Shown here in pieces: positions 17,245 to 26,296 of a stretch of DNA of 64,000 nt. Position numbers and translations under genes: made by a program. The DNA comes from Porphyromonas circumdentaria. Lineage in GTDB: Bacteria; Bacteroidota; Bacteroidia; Bacteroidales; Porphyromonadaceae. Position 1 is the first letter of the stretch. Every line of letters starts with the position of its first letter. The notes beneath the pieces were generated by a model. It did no database searches, was not told the DNA's origin, and worked only from the letters and a program-made list of their open reading frames with translations. The stretch lies in the NCBI RefSeq assembly GCF_900167105.1, contig NZ_FUXE01000008.1, positions 1-64,000 on the forward strand, read 5' to 3'.

Positions 17245-20136
17245 TTAACGAATCACTCTTTGAGATACTCTACCTCTAGTCGTATCAAGAACTACGACAT
17301 AAGTTCCTGATGGGAGCTCTCCGAGAGAGACTTGTTGAGATGGTGAAGTCTCGCTATAAACAACGGTTCCATCCATAGCATAAACCACGACCTTAGCTAC
17401 ATCACTGCTGTCAGAGATATTTAGCATTGCATCTGCTCCCAAACGAGATGGGAATACATAAGGAAGAGTTGCAGTAGATTCTACTTCTTGATTGCCTACG
17501 ATGAAAGAATCTGTATTGTAGATAACCTCGATTTCGTAGTTGCTATCGTCCGTACCCTCTTCGTCTGTATATTCACGCAATTGCAAATTATCTGCAATAA
17601 CAACGCCATTTCTCTTTACTCTATATCCCTTGATCTCTGGGAAAGGAACTGGTTGTTTTCCTTTTGAGAAGACTTCTATATTGTCATTATCCGAAGAAGA
17701 ACCTGTGTTAGATACAAGTACACGCATTGCTAAATAGCCATCTTTTGGATGCAACCAAGCACCTCTATTGTAGAAATTAACTCCTTCTGTAAATGATGCC
17801 AATCCATCAACAGAAACTAAGTTAGAGTCACCACTTCCGTCTACTTGAACCACCCCTGGAGTCTTACGTCCCTGTTTATTCTTAGCTCCAAAACCGATAT
17901 AAAGGGACTTATTAGGATTAGAAATCTTAAATGGTTTCTTCAATTTCACGGTTACCCATTCACCTGGCTTCCAGTTGTCAGGGACACTAAAAGGTTGTTG
18001 ATACACATTCTTTGAATCAAACTCTCCGTTACGAATGAATACTTTATAGTCGTCGCTAGATTTATCCGTAGGTATATAACTAACAGCATAAATGTAATGA
18101 CTTCCTGTTGTTCCAAAATTCTGAAAATAGTAGGAAGGGAACTTAGATGCTACCACTGCATAGACAGGAGGAATAGAAGGAGCACCAGGTCCAAAGAGAT
18201 CCTTACTTATATAGGTAGGATGAAAGGGTACGAAAGAAAGGTTGCTTGGATAACCAAAAAGAGATATTTCCTGAAGGTTATTAGCCGCTGACCAAGAAAT
18301 ATACTTACCCTTGTTAGAACCAGAATTATTGTTCGCGACTGTTGGAGTTATCGTATTCACTGTGCGCCCTGCGTATATACCTAACTCAACAATATCTGCA
18401 TCTCCATATTTTTCCTGTGTGATAACTGCGCCATTATAAAGATAACGAGCTTGAACTCCGTATATAACATTCCCAGAATATCCAGCCAAAGCATCATTCA
18501 AAGGCTCGACAAAAGTAGTACCCTCTGTAATATCCTTACCCTCTAAGTAATATCCATTACGATAAATACGATACTTAACTTTCCACTCAGATGGGATATT
18601 TTCGGTAGAAACAGGGGACCAAGTCAATTTTATATTGTCGCCTTCACGCACTATTCTCAGATTTTTAACAGGGTCCAATGGACGCATGTTCTGGCGCCAT
18701 GTACCCTCAAGAGTGGTTGCTCCCGTATTATTAGGATCTAAGAATGAAGCCATTTGTGTATGAGGCTTGCCATTTTCCTTAAAGCGATCCCAGTGATCGT
18801 GAAGTTTTCCGTAGAACTCGGTTGCTCCAGCACACTTGCCAGCACCTCCAGTAAGAGTACCTACTACCAATTTATTTTCATTAAAGAGGGAAGAACCAGA
18901 GGAGCCTCCTTCTGTAGTACCAAATTTATATTTGAAAAAGAAGTGTGCATCCGTAGCCCCATGCTCTGTACCTCTCCACGTTGCACTCTGCACTTGCTCG
19001 TCAAGAAGAGCAATTTTTTTAGCATCGCCTGCTGGATGGTGAATACCCGCTCCCTTAGAGATAAGTTTACCCGATCTATCCCAACCATTATAGTAAACTC
19101 TGTAAGAAAGAGGTATTTCGTTCTTTAACTCAAGCAATAACCCGTCAGACTGTCCTGAAATAGGAAGATAACTTTTCATTGTACAACCTACCATAGTCTT
19201 TCTCCTGGGGAGTGCTCTCTGTCCATTACTACAACCGGGCTTTTCGTAGTGGAAAGAGAAAATCCATCTGTTAAGGTCACTCTGAGGCACTGTGAAGTTA
19301 GTTTTCAAACCAGCGCAGTGCGCTGCCGAAATAATCAAAGGTTTGAAATCACCAGCTGTATTGTTTACCAAGTTTCCAGAACAAACACCAATATTTCCTC
19401 CAGAAATCATATACATCTGAACAACTCCTGCCTTTTGAGTTTGCCAATCTGCACCCTCGGGGCAGTTAATATTTATCTGGCACTCTTCTTCAGACTTGTC
19501 TTCACCTGGATCTGGACTTGGGTCTGGATCTGCACGAAGCACATTCTCTGCAAATATATAGCCTACTCCAGAGATAAGGATACTGGGCATCTCTCCACCA
19601 GCTGCAGGTACGTATTCCATAATTACAGAAGAACCAGATAGTGGTTCTGTAGCAAAAGAGCCGTGAGTTGATTTAGTTTCATGAGTATAACGCCCCAACA
19701 CTTCCTTATGGTCGGGAGTATACAAATAGAGCTCTCCGCCGTTTTTAGGGATGAAAAAATCATCATATATCAAAGCTACTCCTTTGGCAGTACGAGTGTC
19801 AATCGCTAAACGATAAATCACTCTGCCATCTGGGAGGCGCATACTCTGAGCATCACGCGCGAAGTTTATATCTGTCTCTATAACCTTTCCGATCGTAAGA
19901 GGACGTACTCCCACTCCTTGAGAACTCCACTCAGAAGCAGCACGCACATCATCGGGGTTGAAGTTAGGCAACACATGGATCGTATGTGGAGCTAAATCTG
20001 ATCTCAGAGAGCTCTGAGACATCTCAAAACTTGCAGGCTGCCCCCCAAAGGATATCTGTGCAAAGGCAGATATCGACAAAGAAGAAGCAAGAAAAGCCCC
20101 CATCATTTTGGCGAGCAGTAATCTATTTTTTTTCAT
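17245..20136 (-). CDS. pepK: T9SS-exported lysyl-endopeptidase-like serine protease (PepK type)
   Basis: A 963-residue secreted protease. A signal peptide ends near SLSISAFAQ, and a pro-region of about 200 residues follows. The trypsin-fold domain resembles Achromobacter protease I (Lys-C). The catalytic triad is visible as H in LIISAAHC (about 273), D in SDGLLLE (about 331) and S in GGSSGSSLF (about 411). Cysteine positions suggest disulfides. A fibronectin-like region and jelly-roll segments lead to a C-terminal T9SS sorting domain (VVYAMDGTVVYSE, then LPSGTYVVVL). The P. gingivalis Lys-specific endopeptidase PepK has the same layout. It would release Lys-ended peptides at the cell surface. 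The gene is monocistronic. Confidence 0.85.
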   Translation of the reverse strand: MKKNRLLLAKMMGAFLASSLSISAFAQISFGGQPASFEMSQSSLRSDLAPHTIHVLPNFNPDDVRAASEWSSQGVGVRPLTIGKVIETDINFARDAQSMRLPDGRVIYRLAIDTRTAKGVALIYDDFFIPKNGGELYLYTPDHKEVLGRYTHETKSTHGSFATEPLSGSSVIMEYVPAAGGEMPSILISGVGYIFAENVLRADPDPSPDPGEDKSEEECQININCPEGADWQTQKAGVVQMYMISGGNIGVCSGNLVNNTAGDFKPLIISAAHCAGLKTNFTVPQSDLNRWIFSFHYEKPGCSNGQRALPRRKTMVGCTMKSYLPISGQSDGLLLELKNEIPLSYRVYYNGWDRSGKLISKGAGIHHPAGDAKKIALLDEQVQSATWRGTEHGATDAHFFFKYKFGTTEGGSSGSSLFNENKLVVGTLTGGAGKCAGATEFYGKLHDHWDRFKENGKPHTQMASFLDPNNTGATTLEGTWRQNMRPLDPVKNLRIVREGDNIKLTWSPVSTENIPSEWKVKYRIYRNGYYLEGKDITEGTTFVEPLNDALAGYSGNVIYGVQARYLYNGAVITQEKYGDADIVELGIYAGRTVNTITPTVANNNSGSNKGKYISWSAANNLQEISLFGYPSNLSFVPFHPTYISKDLFGPGAPSIPPVYAVVASKFPSYYFQNFGTTGSHYIYAVSYIPTDKSSDDYKVFIRNGEFDSKNVYQQPFSVPDNWKPGEWVTVKLKKPFKISNPNKSLYIGFGAKNKQGRKTPGVVQVDGSGDSNLVSVDGLASFTEGVNFYNRGAWLHPKDGYLAMRVLVSNTGSSSDNDNIEVFSKGKQPVPFPEIKGYRVKRNGVVIADNLQLREYTDEEGTDDSNYEIEVIYNTDSFIVGNQEVESTATLPYVFPSRLGADAMLNISDSSDVAKVVVYAMDGTVVYSETSPSQQVSLGELPSGTYVVVLDTTRGRVSQRVIR

Positions 20137-20316
20137 CGTATCTATAATATTACTTCAATTTTTCTTCTATTCTTCCAACTTCACAAAATGAATTTATTGA
20201 ATGGTAGATTTTCAAAAGACTTTTCTCTCACTCCTACTCTATCCTTCAGCTAAATTTTGGTTTGCAGTTACTCAACCAACACTTTGCTACATTGCAGCAG
20301 AGAAAACTACGAAGAG

Positions 20317-20347
20317 CAAAGATAACATAATATTCGAATTACACAAA
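20317..20347 (-). promoter_or_regulatory. Promoter of the Lys-C-like protease gene
   Basis: On the minus strand, TTTG (20347-20344), a 19-bp spacer and TATCTTTG (20324-20317) fit the Bacteroidota consensus well. The leader to the ATG at 20136 would be about 170 nt. Confidence 0.65.
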
Positions 20348-20422
20348 CAGACTAAACCATCAATTTCATCAACAAAAGCAACTCTTTTCCTAAAACATAA
20401 ACCCAACTAATCCCTCCTAAAC

Positions 20423-20463
20423 AAAAAGCCCTTCTGGAGCTGCAAACTCCAAAAGAGCTTTTG
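20423..20463 (-). terminator. Terminator after cydB
   Basis: An interrupted inverted repeat, AAAAGCCCTTCTGGAG against CTCCAAAAGAGCTTTT, surrounds a 7-nt loop. Read on the minus strand it ends in a T run, just after the cydB stop at 20488. Confidence 0.8.
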
Positions 20464-20487
20464 ACATAAGAACCTAAAAGTTCCTTT

Positions 20488-21654
20488 TTAGTACGTATGA
20501 TCATCAGTCGTTATTTCCTTACGAGTAATCTTGCGTATATCAATAGCTCGCCACGCATAGAATATATAAGCCAAAACAAAAGGTATTATGAGCGACACAT
20601 AAGCCATAGCACGCAATGTATAAAAACTCGAAGAGCTATTAGCTATGGTAAGAGAGCTCTGCATATCTGCCAAAGAGGGGTAATAGGCAGTGTTATTCCA
20701 TCCTGCAACTAAAAGCAAAGCAAGTACTGTTATAACCACTCCAACACCTTCTATCCATATTCCCTTACGGAAGTTACGGTTCAGCAGCGTCCAGATAATA
20801 CCCGCCAAGACCAAAAGCACCCCCAACAAAAAGAGAATTAGTACCACTGGCATCTCTAAGAAATTATGCAAATACTTATAAGGCACCACAGAAATAACTC
20901 CCGTGTTAGGGTCTATCGCCCATCCATCCTTAAAGAGTAAGAAGCCCACATAAGCAACAAAAAGCACAACAAAAATCAGGGCATTAGGGAGTAGCGACTT
21001 ATGAGCTCTTCTATCCGCCTCCTTATCATCAATGTTATTGATAAAGTAAAGCAAGGCTGTAGTTCTTGCTAAGAAGAGAACTGCCAAACCCAGGACAATA
21101 TTCCACGGGTTGAGGACTGCCTCCAAGCCATGAAGCTGTATACCATTAAAAGGCTGCCATGTAGAGATTGCTCCAGGAGTACTTACAAAGTCGAAAATAG
21201 CCTTTTTAGAGACGACAAAATTCGCTCCTGTAAAAAATGTAGATACCGCTGCCCCTAAAAGGATAGGTGCCAAAAGACCATTTATAAATAGAAATGTTTG
21301 GAAGGTCTTTTTTCCCCACACATTACCACGCTTCGATTGATACTCATACGATATCGCTTGTATCACAAAGCAAAAGAGGATAAGCATCCAAACCCAATAA
21401 GCCCCGCCAAAGCTAGTCGAATAAAAAAGGGGAAAGGAAGCAAAGAAAGCTCCTCCGAAAGTTACAAGAGTAGTTAAAGTAAACTCCCATTTACGACCCA
21501 CTGAGTTTATAATCATCTTTTGAAGAGTAATATCTTTCTGCCAAGGGAATATAAAAGTTTGTCCTCCCTGCACAAAAAGCAAGAAAACCAGTAATGCACC
21601 CAAGAGAGAGATTAATAACCACCAATAGTGTTGTAGCATCGAATAATCCATCAT
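20488..21654 (-). CDS. cydB: Cytochrome bd ubiquinol/menaquinol oxidase subunit II
   Basis: CydB is the partner subunit of the bd-type terminal oxidase in the inner membrane. The protein has about 388 residues with eight or more hydrophobic segments. Recognisable blocks include FVQGGQTFIFPW (from LLFVQGGQT) and GRKWEFTLTTLVTFGGAFFASFPLFY. The frame begins with a TTG at 21663, but the ATG at 21654 is the more likely start; another ATG follows at 21651. It lies about 46 bp after cydA and before a terminator. With menaquinone it would reduce O2 at high affinity, protecting an anaerobe from oxygen. Confidence 0.93.
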   Translation of the reverse strand: MMDYSMLQHYWWLLISLLGALLVFLLFVQGGQTFIFPWQKDITLQKMIINSVGRKWEFTLTTLVTFGGAFFASFPLFYSTSFGGAYWVWMLILFCFVIQAISYEYQSKRGNVWGKKTFQTFLFINGLLAPILLGAAVSTFFTGANFVVSKKAIFDFVSTPGAISTWQPFNGIQLHGLEAVLNPWNIVLGLAVLFLARTTALLYFINNIDDKEADRRAHKSLLPNALIFVVLFVAYVGFLLFKDGWAIDPNTGVISVVPYKYLHNFLEMPVVLILFLLGVLLVLAGIIWTLLNRNFRKGIWIEGVGVVITVLALLLVAGWNNTAYYPSLADMQSSLTIANSSSSFYTLRAMAYVSLIIPFVLAYIFYAWRAIDIRKITRKEITTDDHTY

Positions 21655-21700
21655 TAAAAACAATTTAGATGTTCCTATTTCTTATAACTCACAAAAGTTC

Positions 21701-23293
21701 TTACTTACCCTGCTCTGGACCAGCCTTTATAGCCTTAATCATAATATTCAGCTCTGCTATAAGCAAAACGGTAAAGAGAACGGCAAAAAGTACAAAGGTT
21801 ATAATCACATTAGATGCCTCTAAAGAAGAGACAGCGGCATTTACCGGGAGAATATCCTGTATGGCCCAAGGTTGACGACCCACCTCTGCTAAAATCCAAC
21901 CTGATTGACTCGCTAAGTAAACCAAGGGCAAGCAAAGAATAGAAAATACATGTAACCACTTCATTTTGGCATACTTATCTGGCTTACGAGAGAAAATAAA
22001 TACCAATACAAAGAGTAATATAAAAAGCATACCGCTACCAACCATAATACGGAAAGTGTAGTAGTTGACATGCACGTTAGGTACCAACTCGCTACGGTCT
22101 TGTATGTGTCCATAGCCAAAATAAGGGAAGTGTTCCTGTATTGTCTTGTTATGCATCTCCATGGCAGCTTGATCATTTTCTTCCATGGCTTTATGATAGG
22201 CTGTAAGTGCTCCGAGAGCAATACGTCCTCTTTCCATTTTTTCTTCTGCCGAGAGAGCAACAGTTCCGTCAGGGAGATAATATCCTCCATTCAGAAGGTT
22301 GTTGATACCAGGCACGTAACCATCCATCTTGCGTGTAGCAAGGTATGAGAGAGCTACGGGAGCTTTTATATTGAAGAAGAAAGGCTCCTCTACAACATCA
22401 CCCTTTTTACTCATCTTATCACGGTTCAATACTCCAAAGAGGGAGAGAGGTGCTCCTGTACCATCGACCCTTCTTCCATCGGGAGTAGACTCGCCTCCCT
22501 CATAAAGACCTTCCATGGCAGCCAACTTCATAGGTTGTTTTTGTGCCACATTGTAGGCAGAAGTATCTCCTGTTGCTGCAGTCAAGATTACAGCGATCAA
22601 ACCAAAAGGAGCGATAAGACGAGCATTTGCCAAAGCGAACTCCTTATGTTTGGTGTCTTTTCTAATCAAGTAAATAGCGCAGACAGCCAGAGCAAAAATA
22701 GCTCCCAAAACCCAAGTAGAAGAGATCGTATGCCAGAATTTATTTATAGCGGTAGCAGAAAAAGCTACAGCCCAAAAATCGGTCATCTCACTACGCACTG
22801 TGGCTGGATTGAATGTAATACCCTGAGGATCCTGCATCCAAGCATTCGCTACCAATATCCATACAGCAGATATGGTTGCACCGATTATAGTCAACCATGT
22901 AGATGCTAAATGGAAACGACGACTAACCTTATCCCATCCAAAAAACATCACTGCGATAAAGGTAGCCTCCATAAAGAATGCCAAGATACCTTCTATAGCC
23001 AAAGGAGCCCCAAAAATATCGCCAACAAGCCAGCTATAGTTAGACCAGTTGGTACCAAACTCAAACTCTAGTATGATACCTGTGGCTACTCCGATGGCAA
23101 AGTTGATACCGAATAACTTTTGCCAGAATTGAGCCCAACGTTTCCAATTAGGGTCGTTTGTACGATAGTAGCGTGTCTCAGCAAGAGCCATAATAACGCC
23201 TAAACCCAGCGTAAGAGGCACAAACAACCAGTGATAGCATGCGGTCAGAGCAAACTGTGCTCGTGACCAAGTGAGTAACGATTCAATATTCAT
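21701..23293 (-). CDS. cydA: Cytochrome bd quinol oxidase subunit I
   Basis: CydA carries haems b558, b595 and d and oxidises quinol. The 530-residue protein starts MNIESLLTWSRAQFALTACY, with the conserved early His in CYHWLFVPLTLG. Further family blocks are GTNWSNYSWLVGDIFGAPLAIEG and GWILAEVGRQPWAIQ (the GRQPW motif near the quinol site). Nine membrane helices are visible. It follows a DUF4492 gene and precedes cydB, the arrangement seen in Bacteroidota. Confidence 0.95.
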   Translation of the reverse strand: MNIESLLTWSRAQFALTACYHWLFVPLTLGLGVIMALAETRYYRTNDPNWKRWAQFWQKLFGINFAIGVATGIILEFEFGTNWSNYSWLVGDIFGAPLAIEGILAFFMEATFIAVMFFGWDKVSRRFHLASTWLTIIGATISAVWILVANAWMQDPQGITFNPATVRSEMTDFWAVAFSATAINKFWHTISSTWVLGAIFALAVCAIYLIRKDTKHKEFALANARLIAPFGLIAVILTAATGDTSAYNVAQKQPMKLAAMEGLYEGGESTPDGRRVDGTGAPLSLFGVLNRDKMSKKGDVVEEPFFFNIKAPVALSYLATRKMDGYVPGINNLLNGGYYLPDGTVALSAEEKMERGRIALGALTAYHKAMEENDQAAMEMHNKTIQEHFPYFGYGHIQDRSELVPNVHVNYYTFRIMVGSGMLFILLFVLVFIFSRKPDKYAKMKWLHVFSILCLPLVYLASQSGWILAEVGRQPWAIQDILPVNAAVSSLEASNVIITFVLFAVLFTVLLIAELNIMIKAIKAGPEQGK

Positions 23294-23327
23294 ACTTCTA
23301 TTATTTAGGGTATATTCTACATTAAGA

Positions 23328-23359
23328 AACTCCTCCCATAACCTATCTTAGGAGGAGTT
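23328..23359 (-). promoter_or_regulatory. Intercistronic hairpin between the DUF4492 gene and cydA
   Basis: The 9-bp perfect stem AACTCCTCC (23328-23336) / GGAGGAGTT (23351-23359) encloses a 14-nt loop. It has no long T run on the minus strand, so it may be a processing or partial-attenuation element that sets the ratio of the small protein to CydAB. Confidence 0.45.
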
Positions 23360-23366
23360 GATATTA

Positions 23367-23615
23367 TTATTTATCTTCTTTCGGTTGAGTTATCTGCTCC
23401 ATCACAAAAGTAGCCTGCTGCTCCTTATTACCCTGTTGCTTCACTATATTAGGGAAGAAAAAGGTTTTAAGAATGGCAAACATGATGAACAACTTAACAA
23501 GTATAATGAGCCAAAGAGTCTTTGAGGTGGGGGTAAGCGTTCGAAACCCATCAAGGTAAAGGTATAAAGCTCTGCGCCAGAATCCCTCTCTCTTTTCTTT
23601 ACGAATAGAATTCAT
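23367..23615 (-). CDS. DUF4492 small membrane protein of the cytochrome bd operon
   Basis: This protein has 82 residues from the ATG at 23615, which has a good AAGGAG upstream. It has a positively charged start (MNSIRKEKREGFWRRALYLY) and one hydrophobic helix (about residues 33-53, TLWLIILVKLFIMFAILKTF). The tail is polar. It matches DUF4492, a family found next to cydA in Bacteroidota. Its position suggests an accessory subunit or assembly factor of the oxidase, comparable in place but not in sequence to CydX. That role is inference. Confidence 0.8.
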   Translation of the reverse strand: MNSIRKEKREGFWRRALYLYLDGFRTLTPTSKTLWLIILVKLFIMFAILKTFFFPNIVKQQGNKEQQATFVMEQITQPKEDK

Positions 23616-23716
23616 AATTATCTCCTTTTTATACTGCATGCACTACCTCGAAGACTGACAAACCTTCTACCTACTTTATAGAGGTTTCTCGTAGGGGTAA
23701 TACCTATTTTGCGTTA

Positions 23717-23724
23717 CAAATATA
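23717..23724 (-). promoter_or_regulatory. -7 promoter element of the cyd operon
   Basis: The minus strand reads TATATTTG, an exact TAnnTTTG match about 100 bp before the DUF4492 ATG. A clear -33 box is not seen. Confidence 0.5.
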
Positions 23725-23811
23725 TGGAAATAAGTAAAACTATCGGAAGTTATGGTCGAAAAATACAGTTATTTAACCTCAAATGACATAAGAATTACAT
23801 CTTAAGCACTC

Positions 23812-26286
23812 TTAGTTTTGGGGGTCGACATCAAACAGAATACGTACCCGACGTGCTTCCAATGAATTTTCCCTTAGAGCATTTATACGCTCCCTTAGTA
23901 TAGAACGAATGGCATAAGAAGAGACCTTTGCTTGTAATCGTAAAGTTATCTGACGGATATACTGTAAACGAACCCGAGAAACATAGGGCTTCATAGGCAT
24001 ACTCACGGCACTAAAATAAGATGAATAACTCTGTAAAGAAGAAGATAATTGCCGCACAACCAATGCAGCATCTTGCTCCTCTGTCGCCTTTACTATAATA
24101 GTAATGAGGCGAACAAAGGGAGGAAAATTGGTCAAGCACCTCTCTTCTAAAAGTTGTTCCATAAAGAGTGCATGGCTTGAGGTATATCCATTATCTTGTA
24201 TCTTTTCTTGCTGCAAAAGGGTCAAAAGAGGTCTTTCGGGGTCGGATGTTTGAAGCAAAACACGAGCATCGGGATACTTTACAGAAAGTTGGTAGAGGAG
24301 ATTAAAGACATTTTCGTCTGTTCTAAAATTAGAAATAGACAGCATCCTGTCCAACTGCGTTACACCTATTAAAGTTACACCCTTTATAGGTGGGAAGTGC
24401 ATCAACATTTGAGTTCCTACATAAATAGAAGAGGCCGCCTCCTCTAAATTCTCACGTAAAGACTGTTTTTGCTCCTTACTACGGAACGTATCTACATCTA
24501 TCCTTGTTATGGGAACATCGGGGTAAAGAGTTGCAAGTTCGTCCTCTATTCGTTCAGAACCAAATCCCTTTAGTTCCAATATTTCGGACGAAGCAAAATC
24601 ACCCACACTACTGCATTTGGGACACTCCGATGGAAAAGAGATTGTATATCCGCAATAATGGCATACCAACACATTCCTTCTTTTGTGATAAGTAAGGCTC
24701 ACACTGCAATGGATACACTTCAGACTTTCATGGCATCTATTGCAGAAAACATAGGGAGCAAATCCTCTAAGCGCAGAGAGTATAATCGTCCTTTCTCCTC
24801 TCTGTAACCTTTGCTCTATGGCCTCTCGGAGGGGGAGAGTAAAAAGCTTACCATACGCAAGACGTTTGGTAGAGCGTTCATACTGCAAATCTATCGCTTC
24901 TATGGAGGCTCGTCGCACGGGATGCGTGGCGTTTATACAATGATATTTTCCCTGGGCAACATTGTAGCAACTCTCTGCCGAGGGAGTAACCGAAGAAAGT
25001 AAGATAGGGATACCCAGCTTTTGGGCACGGGCAATCAATAAATCGCGCGCATGATAACGAGGAGCGGGTTCTTGCTGTTTGTAAAAAGTATCTTGCTCTT
25101 CTGCCACTATTACCAAGCCTAAAAGATGTGCAGGCAGAAGGGAAGCTGTACGGCTACCAACGATAAGCAGGGGGTCATCCGTCCCCATCATACGATAGCG
25201 CAAAGCTGCGCGCTCTCTCATTGAGAGTGTGCTTGTGTAGAGGCATATGGGTATATTGTAAAGAGACAACTCCCTCTGAATAGAGCCCGAAGCTTTATCT
25301 AAAATTGTACTCTGGGGGAGCAAGAGAAGTACACGTTTACCGCTCGCTATTATCCAACGAATATGCTGTCCTAAATAGTGCATCTCCTCCTTATAATCGG
25401 AAGCTATATAAAGAGTAGGTTTATCAACAGGAAGATTTACCTCTAGGGAAGTCGATGTTTCTCGATGTTTCTCGGAAGAGGGTTCTGTTTGGTAAACTAT
25501 CTCTAAGATGCCATCTGCGAGTAAACAACGTAGAAGTTGTTGGGTAGAAGGTTTATCCAGAGTTAGCTTTTTCTCGGGTACTAAGCCCCCGAAAGAGAGG
25601 TTTTCCTCCTCCTGTAGTGTAATTAACCGCTGTATCAGACGCAAACGAGCTGGTTTTCGATGAAGATTATCAATTAAAGTTACAATAGCATCCTCCGTTC
25701 GGTAAGCAGGGGTAAAACCGACACAGCGTGTTCCAATCCTGTTAGAAGCTTTGTGAATATCTTCTTCTACCGAGAGTATCCCCCTCTCCAGAAGTGCCTC
25801 GAAAAGCTTCATTTTGCGAGTACCTATTATATTGGAGAGTAATAGGTCGAAACGTATTTTATTCTTATAAAGCCGTCGAAGAGTCTCTACAACAAGGGCT
25901 TCATCGGGCGGCAGTTGCACCTCGGCCTTATCTAAATGTATGTAGACGATGGTTTCGCTTTCTGGTATCAAAGTTGTAGGTAATGAAGCTCTCAGAAAAT
26001 CTCCAGGGGTAGCCATATAATAGTGAGCTGCCCACAACCAAAAATCAATCTCCTCTTGAGTAACAATAGGTGTCTTATCGGGCAAAGAAATCAAGGGTTT
26101 TATCTTTTTCCCTTTCGCCTCACTATTATCTTCCGTAAGAGAGGCAATAATACCAACGTAAAACCTTTTAGCTCCAAACTGCACTACACACCGCATCCCT
26201 ACAGCCACTTCATTAGCTATTTCTACAGGTACGCTGTAAAGGTAGCTGTCTTCTAAATTAAGTGGCAGCAGGACGTGTGCAAACAT
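23812..26286 (-). CDS. priA: Primosomal protein N' (PriA) with degenerate helicase motifs
   Basis: This is PriA by overall similarity: an N-terminal DNA-binding domain (FAHVLLPLNLEDSYLYSVP), the RYHARDLLIARA block, a zinc domain with its eight cysteines (CNRCHESLKCIHC, then CHYCG, then CPKC) and a typical C-terminal domain. The length is a normal 824 residues with no frame break. The ATPase motifs are lost. The Walker A place (about 291-302) reads TLYIASDYKEEM with no GKT. DEEH is AEEQ (395-398). GSATPS is SSVTPS. The KGHxF and AGRAGR blocks are absent. It should still bind forks and load DnaB, because E. coli PriA lacking ATPase activity keeps that role. It follows nfnB by 10 bp. Confidence 0.88.
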   Translation of the reverse strand: MFAHVLLPLNLEDSYLYSVPVEIANEVAVGMRCVVQFGAKRFYVGIIASLTEDNSEAKGKKIKPLISLPDKTPIVTQEEIDFWLWAAHYYMATPGDFLRASLPTTLIPESETIVYIHLDKAEVQLPPDEALVVETLRRLYKNKIRFDLLLSNIIGTRKMKLFEALLERGILSVEEDIHKASNRIGTRCVGFTPAYRTEDAIVTLIDNLHRKPARLRLIQRLITLQEEENLSFGGLVPEKKLTLDKPSTQQLLRCLLADGILEIVYQTEPSSEKHRETSTSLEVNLPVDKPTLYIASDYKEEMHYLGQHIRWIIASGKRVLLLLPQSTILDKASGSIQRELSLYNIPICLYTSTLSMRERAALRYRMMGTDDPLLIVGSRTASLLPAHLLGLVIVAEEQDTFYKQQEPAPRYHARDLLIARAQKLGIPILLSSVTPSAESCYNVAQGKYHCINATHPVRRASIEAIDLQYERSTKRLAYGKLFTLPLREAIEQRLQRGERTIILSALRGFAPYVFCNRCHESLKCIHCSVSLTYHKRRNVLVCHYCGYTISFPSECPKCSSVGDFASSEILELKGFGSERIEDELATLYPDVPITRIDVDTFRSKEQKQSLRENLEEAASSIYVGTQMLMHFPPIKGVTLIGVTQLDRMLSISNFRTDENVFNLLYQLSVKYPDARVLLQTSDPERPLLTLLQQEKIQDNGYTSSHALFMEQLLEERCLTNFPPFVRLITIIVKATEEQDAALVVRQLSSSLQSYSSYFSAVSMPMKPYVSRVRLQYIRQITLRLQAKVSSYAIRSILRERINALRENSLEARRVRILFDVDPQN

Positions 26287-26296
26287 ATACTACTCT

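Larger units (their letters stand above)
20137..20487. other. Intergenic region between the protease gene and cydB
   Basis: This 350-bp stretch holds the protease promoter and a long leader, plus the cydB terminator. The plus-strand open frame 20201-20410 has no family resemblance and covers the promoter, so it is not taken as a gene. Confidence 0.6.

Noticed and set aside
20201-20410. A 69-codon plus-strand frame between cydB and the protease gene
   Set aside because: It covers the protease promoter and has no recognisable family or start signal.
23812-26286. priA as a pseudogene
   Set aside because: There is no stop codon or frameshift over 824 codons and the zinc cysteines and flanking domains are intact, so motif loss without decay is the better reading.
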